Shown here piece by piece: positions 36,959-47,019 of a stretch of 64,000 bases of DNA. Under the pieces are notes generated by a model. It was not told where the DNA came from. It saw nothing but the letters and a program-made list of their open reading frames with translations, and did no database searches. Within the stretch, counting starts at the first letter, position 1, and every line of letters starts with the position of its first letter. Location of the stretch: contig CM044967.1 in NCBI GenBank assembly GCA_024516035.1, forward strand, positions 19,442,810 to 19,506,809, written 5' to 3'. The position numbers were made by a program, and so were the translations under genes. This DNA is from Bactericera cockerelli. Its lineage: Eukaryota > Arthropoda > Insecta > Hemiptera > Triozidae.

Positions 36959-37479
36959 TTAATTAGTTCACTGATTTGCTAGAGAGCTGACTGATATGTT
37001 GTCTTGCAAGAGAACTGAACAAACGGGACTGACAGGGATCGTGAAAAACAAATAAATAGATAGCAGCAAGATATAAAGCGTTTTTTTTTTTAATTGAACG
37101 AAAAGCCTGAACGAGACCGAACGGTCAGTAAAAAAAGTAATTTTTGGGATTCTGGTTTATTTACATTAAAGATATCGTTGTGTGTTTACATTTTTCATGG
37201 ATGTTTACAATGGGTGAAAAAATAATAATATTTTGATTTGTATCCACTTCTTCTTTTTCTTACCGAACCAAAAGCCATGATCGCTCGAACGGGCCGGTCC
37301 ACTCCTGTCAGAATTTTTCGGTCCGGTCAAAAAAAAAGAAGTGAATTTCAGTGACCTGGTCAGCTCCGGTTCGCTTCGTTCAAATAAAAAAAAAACCGCT
37401 TATAGCAGTTACCTAGTCCGAGTTGGATGTTTATAGAGGATTAATCTTGCACCCAGTTAACCCAGATTATAGTTGTACT

Positions 37480-37735
37480 TGTTGTTATCGTTGTAGATGT
37501 TTTTGTTGTTGTTATTGTTTTTGGTATTTTTGTTGTTTTTGTTATAGTTTTTGGTGTTTTTGTTGTTGTTAATGTTATAGTTTTTGGTGTTGTTGTTGTT
37601 ACTGTTATAGTTTTTGGTGTTGTTATTGTTTTAGTTTTTGGTGTTGTTATTACTGTTATAGTTTTTGGTGTTTTTGTTGTTGTTACTGTTATAGTTTTTG
37701 GTGTTGTTGTTTTTTATTGTTATGGTTTTTGTTGA
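37480..37735. repeat. TTG-rich minisatellite
   Basis: Imperfect repeats of GTTATAGTTTTTGGTGTTG with TTG expansions, six or more units. Confidence 0.85.
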
Positions 37736-38320
37736 ATAATTTGACTACACAGACCCTGCACCCAAGCCCAGAAGACCAATGAGAGAGCAAGACGTGAGAT
37801 ATATTGATTTCCAAGACTCTCTCTCACCTCCCGAGGTTTCCTCCTTTCTCATTGGCTGACGGCGAAGTATCTGTTTCTGACAGTGTCGATAAAACGCAGA
37901 CTTTTGTTTCGCCATCTGAAGATGAAGTTAAATCGAATGCATCGGGTTCGAGAGAAGATTAGGATTAGGGGAGAAATTCAGAGACGTTTTGTAATTTGGT
38001 TTTATTATTGTTTTATTCCTCATGCTATACATGGTAACAATTAAAATCATCTATGGGCTAGGATATAGCAAACATAGAAGGATTACAACGTTGTTAAGGA
38101 GATTTGAGAAGATATTATTATGTTAATCTCTTTAGGAGGACAAAGTACAATATTTACATTAGATATAAAACTAAGAAAACATAAATAAATGATAAAATGG
38201 TATTAAAAATAACTAGGTTAATAAATAAAGAATCATGTTATTGATTAAATTCCTCCATTAGTCACTAAGCATATTTTTTAGTTGATGACGAAGTCCAGTA
38301 CCAGGCATTGGTGGTTGCTA
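37736..38320. other. No gene seen
   Basis: Mixed-composition DNA. I found no coding frame and no repeat that I can match within the window. Confidence 0.4.
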
Positions 38321-38324
38321 TGGT

Positions 38325-38530
38325 TACGGCGCGCCACTGGACTTGTAATGTAAACAATCTAGCGCATGGGTCCATGATCTCTAGATTGAATTCCACCCAA
38401 TGTTCGGATTCTTCCTCATTCATTTGAGTTTGTGACCACATAATAATAAGACTCTTAGCGTTAGGGGGTAGAAAATACTTTGAGATCAATCTCGCTTGGT
38501 GGTTGCCTTCCACTAAAGAGTATTATCATT
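38325..38530 (+). mobile_element. SINE, group B, diverged
   Basis: TTGAATTCCACCCAATG corresponds to the B box, followed by CATTTGAGTTTGTGACCACA, GTTAGGGGGTAGAAAATAC and GGTTGCCTTCCACTAAAGAG. Confidence 0.75.
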
Positions 38531-38749
38531 AATTAAAAGTTCATGACAGGCTGCATTTAAATGAAGTTAATGAAAACAATAGATTCCTTTTGACATGGTT
38601 CTGGGAGACCGTTGTCAAATTTAAATATTATCCAATATTTGAATATCTACCACGTCTTTTGCAGTACGGTCATCAATTGGATAACCTTTTCCAGTACGGT
38701 CATCAATTGGATAACTTGGTTATACGGGTTATACCGTGTGTTTTAAACC

Positions 38750-38875
38750 GACCTCAATAGGTGAAACGTTAAGTCAGCGGACTCGTAATTTGGAGGTCGG
38801 TGGTTCGAGTCTCAAGTGAGGCAATTTTTTGTGATTAACACAAATATGATATCTTACAATCTAACCTATCTCTGT
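38750..38875 (+). mobile_element. SINE, group A, with deletion
   Basis: Head ACCGACCTCAATAGGTGAAA and B box GGTTCGAGTC, with an internal deletion before GTGATTAACACAAATATGAT. Confidence 0.75.
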
Positions 38876-38894
38876 GTTGAGGTTTAGGTAGGTA

Positions 38895-39155
38895 TGAATT
38901 TTCATATAACTTCTCACTTTTCAAAGAGATAGTTATGATATAACTTCTCACTTTTCAAAGAGGCATCAGGTATGATATTTGTAACTTCTCTCTTTTCAAA
39001 AAGATAGCTATGATACCTATAACTTCTCATTTTTCAAAGAGGAGGTAGTATGTATGATATGTATAACTTTTCACTTTTCAAAGAGCTAGCTATGATATAA
39101 CTTCTCACTTTTCAGAGAGATAGGTGTTATATAACTTCTCACTTTTCAAACCATT
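38895..39155. repeat. ACTTCTCACTTTTC minisatellite
   Basis: About eight units containing TATAACTTCTCACTTTTCAA plus AGAGATAGSTATGAT at variable spacing. The core, read on the other strand as GAAAAGTGAGAAGTT, recurs near the bHLH gene and elsewhere. Confidence 0.85.
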
Positions 39156-39255
39156 AATTTGTTCCGTCTAGTTTTAGTGAGTTTAGTGAGAAGTTGAATA
39201 ATTGAAAGTTTCTTAAGGTCATAATATGGCTAGATGAGAACCAAGTGCCACATTA

Positions 39256-39339
39256 ATTCACATTATGAATCAAGATTAGAGTTAAGATAAGACAGACATA
39301 CCCTCAAGTTGGAGTTTCAACCAATCACAGCGCACTATA
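39256..39339. mobile_element. Left half of a split group G MITE
   Basis: ATTATGAATCAAGATTAGAG to CCAATCACAGCGCACTATA matches the left half of the copy at 32544. The right half resumes at 46404 (TAGCCCGAGTTGA), and the interruption is the 7-kb element. Confidence 0.8.
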
Positions 39340-39704
39340 CACGCTGAAAAAGGATTTTTTAAAAAGTTTGTATAAAAACTATAGTAATTTAGCATATTTT
39401 ATGCTAAAAAAAATCAATTTTTTCGCGTTTATACATAATTTTAGCATAATTTACACAAAAAGAGCCGTTCGTATAAAAATGGCTTTAGCATAAAAGTTTT
39501 TTATACTAAAATTAGCTTAATTTTATACAACAGGTTTTAATGACGTCATCTCATGTATGCTAACAGTGCCACATGTATGCTAAGAGAAGCTTTTTATGCG
39601 GAACATGTATAGTGAAGTTCGTATAATTTCATGCTAACAAAATCTTAACATAAAATAACTGTTTTCTTAGGGTAGCATAAATACTTTAGCATAAATTATA
39701 TGCT

Positions 39705-39850
39705 AAACTAGTCCAGCTCCCGCATGAATGAGTACCCGGGTTCGAACCCTGACGGGGGCAATAATTTGCAACCGTGATGGTTTGGTTACTGTTTAAGTTA
39801 CTGACGAGGGTTCTACATTTAGCTGGGGATACTACAATACGTATTATATT
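39705..39850 (+). mobile_element. SINE, group E, 5'-truncated
   Basis: GGGTTCGAACCCTGACGGGG is a B box followed by CAATAATTTGCAACCGTGAT, matching the fuller copy at 40468. Confidence 0.6.
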
Positions 39851-40467
39851 ATAATGTGATATACCTTTACAAAAAATTAATCATATAGAAACCTTGATAA
39901 TATTTTCAAATGTATTTCGCCCATGTTAAATAATCCTTAAACGTAATTCCCGGGAATATTATCTAATACCTATATTATTCTTAGATTTTGTGTTGTAATT
40001 ACTCAAACAGATTCCGTGGGAAACAAATTAATATACCTTTAAACCTACCTGTTATACCTACCTGAGCGTTGCGTAGCTTATATAAATAAATGAAATAGTG
40101 CTATGGGCTAGACTCGAGAAATGGACTCTGAAATCTATTAATATTAGGTAATAATACACAATGGAAGGATTTTAGAGGCAAAGGTTAAAGGTATATTTAA
40201 CGGTGATGAGGCTTTCGGAAATTTAAAGCATATATACCTATATTATGTTATGTATAACCACACCACTCATATTGACCAGCCGGCGACGTATCAATTGGGT
40301 CACTAATGGAGAGAGGTCATCCTCTGTTTTTGCATGGATCGCAGGTATACGAGTGAAAGAACCTTTTTTAATGACATTTGGAACATTTGAACTGAACTTC
40401 GAAACACCTATGTGGAGTATAAAGTATTGTGTGTACAATTCATATACCTGATGTTAATATACGACGG

Positions 40468-40645
40468 GACCAGCTCCCACAGCACATGGCTCAGTGGTCT
40501 TTGCACTCGTTAGACCCGGGCTCGAATCCCGGCGGAGACAATAATTTGTCAACATGGGTTTGGATGTTTTCGGGACCCATTCAGCCTCGTAACGACAATC
40601 TATCTACGGAGGTATTGTCCATAGCGACTTGTCCTCAGCAATTAC
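40468..40645 (+). mobile_element. SINE, group E (tRNA-derived)
   Basis: A box CATGGCTCAGTGGTCTTTGC, B box GGCTCGAATCCCGGCG, then GACAATAATTTGTCAACATG and GTTTTCGGGACCCATTCAGC. Nested inside the 7-kb element. Confidence 0.75.
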
Positions 40646-40943
40646 AGAAAAGATGGATTATAATTAGATTTGGATTTACTGGAAAAAATCCTACAATGCT
40701 GTAGTGAGCACCTATATGAGCACCTATATACCTACAAATTATTAGTGGCCACCTGAGATGGGGAAAAATGATCAACTCAACTTACGGGAGTTCTGCAGCA
40801 AAAATGAATGATCTGAGAGCAAAATGTTCGAGAGTAAAATGTTATGACAATTACCTGAATTACTAAAGACAATTGTTAAACTTTTAACTTTTCATACCAA
40901 TTTCACAAAAAACCACTTTTTTGCCCAAATATTTTTCATTTGT

Positions 40944-41342
40944 ACTGTGTGTGTGTGTGTATGTATGTGTGTGTGTGTTTGTGTGTACTGTGTGTGTGTG
41001 TACTGTGTGTGTGTGTTTGTTTGTGTGTACTGTGTGTGTGTGTGTACTGTGAGTGTGTGTGTATTGTGTGTGTGTGTGTACTGTGTGTGTGTGTGTATGT
41101 ATGTGTGTGTGTGTACTGTGTGTGTGTACTGTGTGTGTGTACTGTGAGTGTGTGTATGTATGTGTGTGTGTACTGTGTGTGTGTGTATGTATGTGTATGT
41201 GTGTACTGTGTGTGTGTGTGTTTGTTTGTGTGTACTGTGTGTGTGTGATGTGTATGTATGTGTGTGTGTGTGTGTGTGTTTTGTGTGTACTGCGTGTGTG
41301 TATGTATGTGTGTGTACTGTGTGTGTGTAATGTGTGTGTGTA

Positions 41343-41410
<68 letters not shown>
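40944..41410. repeat. Long GT microsatellite with TACTG interruptions
   Basis: About 465 bp of TG repeats broken at intervals by TACTGTG, TATGTATG and TTTG. The many long Thr/His or Val/Cys frames across it are artefacts of the repeat. Confidence 0.97.
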
Positions 41411-41444
41411 ACGATCCTGAACATAACAGTATCGATGCACACAC

Positions 41445-42290
41445 ATAACGTTATACAAATGAAATATTTGAAGACATAACTTCAAGCCAAATTGGTACAC
41501 CGCTCGTGCTTAACATAATCTCGGTCGCATGAACCATGCATTTTTCGTACAAAAAGGCACTTTATACTTATTTCCGCATACTTTTTATGTCAACGCAAAA
41601 TGTTTGCATAAAGTTATACATACAGGAAATTTGAAGACATAACTTCAAGCCAAATTGGTACACCGCTCGTGCTTAACATAATCTCGGTCGCATGAACCAT
41701 GCATTTTTCGTACAAAAAGGCACATTATACTTATTTCCGCATACTTTTTATGTCAACGCAAAATGTTTGCATAAAGTTATACATACAGGAAATTTGAAGA
41801 CATAACTTCAAGCCAAATTGGTACATCGTTCGTGCTTAACATAATCTCGGTCGCATAAACCATGCATTTTTCGTACAAAAAGGCACTTTACACCTATTTC
41901 CGCATACTTTTTATGTCAACGCAAAATGTTTGCATAAAGTTATACATACAGGAAATTTGAAGACATAACTTCAAGCCAAATTGGTACATGGCTCATGCTT
42001 AACATAAACTTGGTGGCATGAACCATGCATTTTTCGTACAAAAAGGCACTTTATACTTATTTCTGCATGCTTTTTATGTCAACGCAAAATGTTTGCATAG
42101 AGTTATACACACAGGAAAATTGAAGACATAACTTCAAGCCAAATTCGTATACCTCACAGTCTTAGCATAACTGCTATGCTAAACTATTAGCATAAACCAT
42201 ACGTGTTTCGCATATAAAGTAATTGTATGCTACTTTACGCATGCATTTCATGCCAATGAGGGCTGTTCGTATAAAACTATACAAACATAA
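41445..42290. repeat. 163-bp tandem repeat, about 5 copies
   Basis: AAGACATAACTTCAAGCC recurs at 41471, 41634, 41797, 41960 and 42123, spaced exactly 163 bp. Units contain GCATGAACCATGCATTTTTC and ATGTCAACGCAAAATGTTTG. The fifth unit is strongly diverged and richer in TTAGCATA. It belongs to the subterminal region of the 7-kb element. Confidence 0.95.
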
Positions 42291-43068
42291 AAATAAGAGC
42301 TATAGATTCATGCTAATTTAACATGATTGACATTCTTCGTATAGACTTATGTAAAGTCTGCATAATTTTTAGCATAGAAATAGGGCGGTTTGTATGGTTT
42401 CATGCTAAGGTTTTATGTTTCCAATAAAGATAGTTGTGTTCGGTTCGATCATTTCTTTTTAAGTGTGACAAGGCAAGGTTGTATTAAATACGTTCGTAAT
42501 GTCAGTGACCGAATTTTTGGGAGATGATTTAGGTGAAAGAGAGGGACAGTCTACTAAAAAGTGTAAAATGAAATAGCCTAATGATAAAATTCAAACCTTG
42601 CTTGAGTTTACAGAAATTACACATTAATTTAAATTTTACCTACCTATTCTAAAAAAATGTACCCAGTTTCTTATTGTTCACAAAGTATCTTAGTTACCTA
42701 AAATATTTAGACTTCATGAGAATACGGGACCTAATCATAGAACAGTTTCCTTTTGAACAAGAAACCTCCACCATCTGGTTCAAATTGTACCGTTCCAATG
42801 ACAGCGACAATGATCTGCCTGAAGCATTTTCTTCAAAGAAAGATAAGTCTTACCGGAGCTCCACGTCCGGCTTGCTGTATGAAATCTGGCGAACTCTCAG
42901 AAATAAAGGAAAGAAGGAAGGTGTCATCGAGTTCAAGAAGCGAAGGCCAAGTCAGAACCGGGAAAACCAAGAGCAGGAGGACTCGGAGTTGAACAAAAGC
43001 ATTGCAACAGACACATTCAATATCGTAGGTATGTATATACTTAAACTACAAATAGATAACTTATGACA

Positions 43069-43215
43069 GACCTCAGTAGCCTGATCAATAAGGCGACGGA
43101 CTTGTAACCTGGAGGTCGGTGGTTCGAGTACCAGGTTAAGCATATATTTGGTAAAGCGAGTTTGGGTAGTTGTGATCAAAATAGTCATTAGTACAAATAT
43201 CTTAAAAAAAGGTAT
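43069..43215 (+). mobile_element. SINE, group A (inside element gene intron)
   Basis: Head ACCTCAGTAGCCTGATCAAT, B box GGTTCGAGTACC, body GGTAAAGCGAGTTTGGGTAG, oligo-A end. It lies in intron 1 of the element-borne gene. Confidence 0.85.
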
Positions 43216-43692
43216 AAATAAAATAATTTTGTAGCTCAGATGTGGGGCTACGTGACTTTTTTTATAACATGTGTTGTTTTGTTTTCAGAAAACACCGTAG
43301 TTCAAAACTATCTGCAATGGTTGGAGACTGCTACTCCAAGTGATTCCTTCGAGACTATCAAACTCCGTTGGGAGGATACATCAAGGGACAGACTCCAATG
43401 TTTGCAGGCGGGCAATGAAAAATTTCAATCAATCATCCAGTACTTCAACACATATCGTATTCTGCGGGATCCTGAAAGAGGACCTGTGTTGGTAAGTTAT
43501 TTCTTTTTTGATTTTTGATATTATATGAAATTACATTTTTACAATAAGTCCTTAATATTAACTTGAATACTGAATAGATAATTATTATTTACTGACATAC
43601 GAGTAACATGCCCTAAACAACCCACACTAAGAAAATCGGTGATTTTCTTGTTATGTGGTATAGTACTATTTTTCTCACTTTATTTTACTTTC

Positions 43693-43850
43693 AATTCTAT
43701 TTCTCTCTCTCTCTCTCTCTTCCTTTCTTTCTCTCTTTCTTTCGTTTATTTTTCATTTTCTATTCATTTTTTATTTATTTCGATCTCACTTCCTTTTCTC
43801 ATTCTTTATCTCTTTTTCTTTCTCTTGACTATCAATGATAGTTGATTATT
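43693..43850. repeat. CT-rich low-complexity tract
   Basis: TCTC runs and TTTCTTTC-type polypyrimidine in the intron before exon 3 of the element-borne gene. Confidence 0.9.
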
Positions 43851-44801
43851 TATCTCGTGTGTTCTTCTCTGTTCTAGATAAACATGGACTTTGACATATT
43901 GCATCCTGGAAGAACAACGTGTTTGATTGAAGGTCTTCTCCATCACAGGGACAAGATCATCACCCTAGCAAAAGCCGTGAAGGAGAGGGCCTCGGACTGC
44001 GCAGTGTCTGCTATCATCAGTTCCCGCCACAAAAAAGGTGAAGTGTCACTCTTGGAAACCATCAAGGTCTGAAGTTTGCGAGGGATTCATAATGCATGTG
44101 TCCAGTCCTTCTAACATTGAAACCTGCAGGGTGAGTCGGATCGAAAAATTGACTAAAATGTACAGACCTAAAATGTATGTAGATGATTTTAAAAATCCAA
44201 CCAATGTTTATTGTGTTGTGGATGACATTTTACAACCTCAAAATTCAATTGTAGCAGCTGTAGATCTTTGTTTCAAGATTTTCTTTGTAACACATTGTAA
44301 TTACCCAGAAGAGAGTCAACATCTGTGGCTTACACTCCAGCTAGGTTTCTACGAAATATCCACCAAGTATGATAAGATTCATGCACCGACTACTAAACTT
44401 TTAGCTGACCTTGCATTAATGCCTAAAGCAAATAGAGCAGCCAGGGCATCTAGGTAGGTAATTTGTCTGCTCAAAGTAGGGGAATGTCGGGGACTAAAGG
44501 AGGTTACGTTTAATTAAATTTCCGACCATCAAAGTCTCGGTTTTACAATCCTCTTTTTGAGCTGTTAAACTTGCTCTATTTTCTGCTCTCGTCCTCCAAT
44601 ATTAGAAAACATTTTCTTTTTGTCTTTTCCATTTTGCCCCACCTTCCCCTACATGTGTCAGCCCCCTATACAGAGAATTTTTTTATATACTTTTTTTTAG
44701 TTTAGTTTACTTGTAGGTACAAATTTTGAGCTCCTTTATCGTATTTTTTGTTGTTTTATTCTATTTCAATTTGCTTACTATTATATATTTGTTTACTAAT
44801 A

Positions 44802-45092
44802 GTCACCGTGGCAGAGTGAGTTAGCGCGCTAGGCATTGCACGCATGGTGACCTGGGTTCGATTCCCAGCGGGGCAGGAATTTTTCTGCTCTGTACTTGGA
44901 TGTTCGGGGTCCACTCATACTTCGTGAGGAAAAATGAGTAGTTACTTGTATGAGTAACGACCAGTGGCGGCATTACCAGAGTAAAAAGAAATGAATGTAA
45001 TAGAATAATTCGAAAAGTAAAGGAGGCTCTTAGTAATGCTGCGCTACACACAAAAGTTGTGAAGAGGCTTTGTGCTTCACCAAAAATAAAAT
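44802..45092 (+). mobile_element. SINE, group C, full copy
   Basis: A box CACCGTGGCAGAGTGAGTTA, B box GGGTTCGATTCCC, body TGTACTTGGATGTTCGGGGT, TCGTGAGGAAAAATGAGTAG, end TGCGCTACACACAAAAGTTG. Nested in the 7-kb element; its subfamily matches the partial copy at 10851. Confidence 0.9.
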
Positions 45093-45785
45093 CATACATA
45101 TATTTGTTTACTATGCTCATTTGCGAGGACTGTCAAAAATTGTTCCAAACTATTTTTTCATAATTATTGTAAGCAGGACTCATGGCCTGTACGTGCTAGA
45201 AATGGTAATTACCATTTGACAATTCCCATTTTACCGCTCCCCGATAATGTAACATATAAGTTGTATTTTTTCTTAAATGTATATATAGTGTAATATCTGC
45301 AAATAAAAAGTTATTGATGTGTAATTTCTGTAAATTTAAAAATTGTTAATGTGTAATTTCTGTAAACTTAAAAATTGTTGATGTGTAATTTCTGTAAATA
45401 AAGAGTGTAATGTGTTGTACATTATATTTACTTGAATTGAATTCTTCTTCATTTTCCACACATAGGGCAATACATATATCCTATGACTTTGTATGACTAG
45501 GAATATGCATGTAGATGACTTCCGTCCGAGTGCAAAATATTTATGCACTTAGTCGGAGGCTATCCTGCAAATTTCTGTACATTCAAATACATAGGTATAT
45601 GTATAGCTGTATGCAAAAGTATGCATACAGCTATACGTATCATACGTATAGCTGTATGCATACTTTTGCATACTGCTATGAGAACGTTCGCATATTGAAT
45701 ATGCGAACGTTGGCATAGTGACTATGCCAACGTTGGCATAGTCACTATGCCAAGGGTCGCATAGTGACCATACCAACGTTCGCAT

Positions 45786-46022
45786 ATTGTTATGCCTACT
45801 TTGCATAATAGTTAGCATAACACTATGCCAACGTTAGCATGCGGTTTTTAACAGTATGCCTACTTCGCATAACAGTTAGCATAACACTATGCCAACGTTA
45901 GCATGCGGTTTTTAACAGTATGCCTACTTCGCATAACAGTTAGCATAACACTATGCCAACGTTAGCATGCGGTTTTTAACAGTATGCCTACTTCGCATAA
46001 CAGTTAGCATAACACTATGCTT
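45786..46022. repeat. 64-bp tandem repeat, about 3.7 copies
   Basis: The marker ACAGTATGCCTACTTCGCAT recurs at 45851, 45915 and 45979. Units contain GTTAGCATAACACTATGCCA. Right subterminal region of the 7-kb element. Confidence 0.95.
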
Positions 46023-46403
46023 ACTTCGTATACTGGTATGAAAATGACACAGCAAGTATGCATAATCTTTATGATAGGCGAATTACTTTATGCTAAGATA
46101 CGTATAATGTTATGTTAAACAAATGAAATTCAGAGCATAGACTATGCAAGTTAAACATGTTATTATGCTATCAATGAATTGAATTGAATTGAACAATAGC
46201 ATAACTTTATACATCCGTTGGCATAAAAGTAATGACGTCACAACTATGACGTCACGACTTTTGACAAATTTCGTTAGCATAAATTATGCTAACCACTTTA
46301 TGCTAAAGTCGAAAATATCGCGTATGCTAACTTTGCAAGGGTCCCCCGTATGTTTAATTAATCACAATACTATGTTAAATTTCGCAGTTGGTTTTTCACC
46401 GTG

Positions 46404-46622
46404 TAGCCCGAGTTGAAGGACAATAATATCGCCTTATTTATACTGCCCGATTAGGACTATTGAATCTCATTATTCCAGCAGTAAGCAAAAGACGGATTAT
46501 TGTCTTGTCAAAATCCCAAATGGGAGGATAACTTGTCATGACCGGACTGGGTTTCGAACCCGCGACCTGTGGATTACCAGTCAGATCGGTACAGGAAAGT
46601 GTCCACTTGGATTATCCTGTTT
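46404..46622. mobile_element. Right half of split group G MITE with nested group D SINE
   Basis: TAGCCCGAGTTGA resumes the MITE interrupted at 39339. A minus-strand group D SINE follows (about 46422-46588: AATATCGCCTTATTTATACT to the B-box complement GGGTTTCGAACCC), then GTGTCCACTTGGATTATCCT returns to MITE sequence. Confidence 0.75.
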
Positions 46623-47019
46623 AATATTTCGGTCCTAAGAAGTACTGAACAGCTGTTTGCCCTTGCGGTAACTTTCGCCTTTCGCCCAATGCACACCTTG
46701 AGACCTTTGCAAATTTGCAGATTTTTCACAAACAATTTAAATATCTCTCACACTTTGCGATTTCTCCCACCCCCCCTCTCTTTCTCTCTCTCTATCCCTA
46801 TCTCCCCCCCCCACCCCTTCTTCCCCCTTTCCAAAGAGCAGTTCTTCCCGAAGGAAATATCTCAAACCAAGAGTGGCTCGAAAACAAACATTGGCGCCTC
46901 CCACTTTTTGCCATCGAAATAAAGGGGGCGGTCTCGGAGAATTTCACGTCCAGGTTTTCCCGTCCGACTTCAGAGGAGTTTAATCTCCAGGGACTTGGCT
47001 TCCGGGAATGTTTTGTGTC
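46623..47019 (+). other. Presumed promoter and 5' UTR of the Fer2-like gene
   Basis: The segment becomes unusually C- and CT-rich at 46765-46830 and then GC-rich up to the ATG, unlike the surrounding AT-rich DNA. Position directly upstream of the first coding exon suggests a promoter or leader. No TATA box is assigned. Confidence 0.4.

Larger units (their letters stand above)
42716..44457 (+). pseudogene. Element-borne gene, three exons, one frameshift
   Basis: Exon 1 is 42716-43028 (ATG used; an upstream exon is possible), exon 2 43289-43491, exon 3 43878 onward; phases agree. The encoded protein has a Lys/Arg/Glu-rich region, then a helical segment (NYLQWLETATP...IKLRWEDTSR), an exon starting NMDFDILHPGR and RHKK, and after a frame change a block SEVCEGFIMHVSS...AVDLCFKIFFVTHCNYPEES, ending at TAG 44457. 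The frame breaks at the A6 run 44031-44036: with one base fewer the two parts are continuous. From memory, this block order (FIMHV, VDxCFKIF, YPxES) occurs in an uncharacterised family with many copies in insect, cnidarian and fish genomes, consistent with mobile origin. Not a recognisable transposase; function unknown. Confidence 0.7.
39340..46403 (+). mobile_element. 7,064-bp CACTA/EnSpm-like element
   Basis: Ends CACGCTGAAAAA and TTTTTCACCGTG form a 12-bp inverted repeat with one mismatch, flanked by TA on both sides. The insertion splits a group G MITE whose uninterrupted relative reads GTATAG at this point. Both subterminal regions (39360-39700 and 41420-42440 on the left, 45590-46340 on the right) are crowded with TTAGCATA and TATGCTAA motifs in both orientations. 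CAC-starting ends plus dense subterminal repeats are the hallmark of CACTA elements; the class call is inference. It carries a broken multi-exon gene (42716-44457), a 163-bp and a 64-bp tandem array, a GT microsatellite and nested SINEs. I see no DDE transposase, so it is non-autonomous or its transposase is unfamiliar. Confidence 0.7.

Noticed and set aside
40892..41500. Long Thr/His-rich and Val/Cys-rich reading frames on both strands
   Set aside because: They are translations of the GT/CA microsatellite, present in every frame without codon bias, splice context or start signals.
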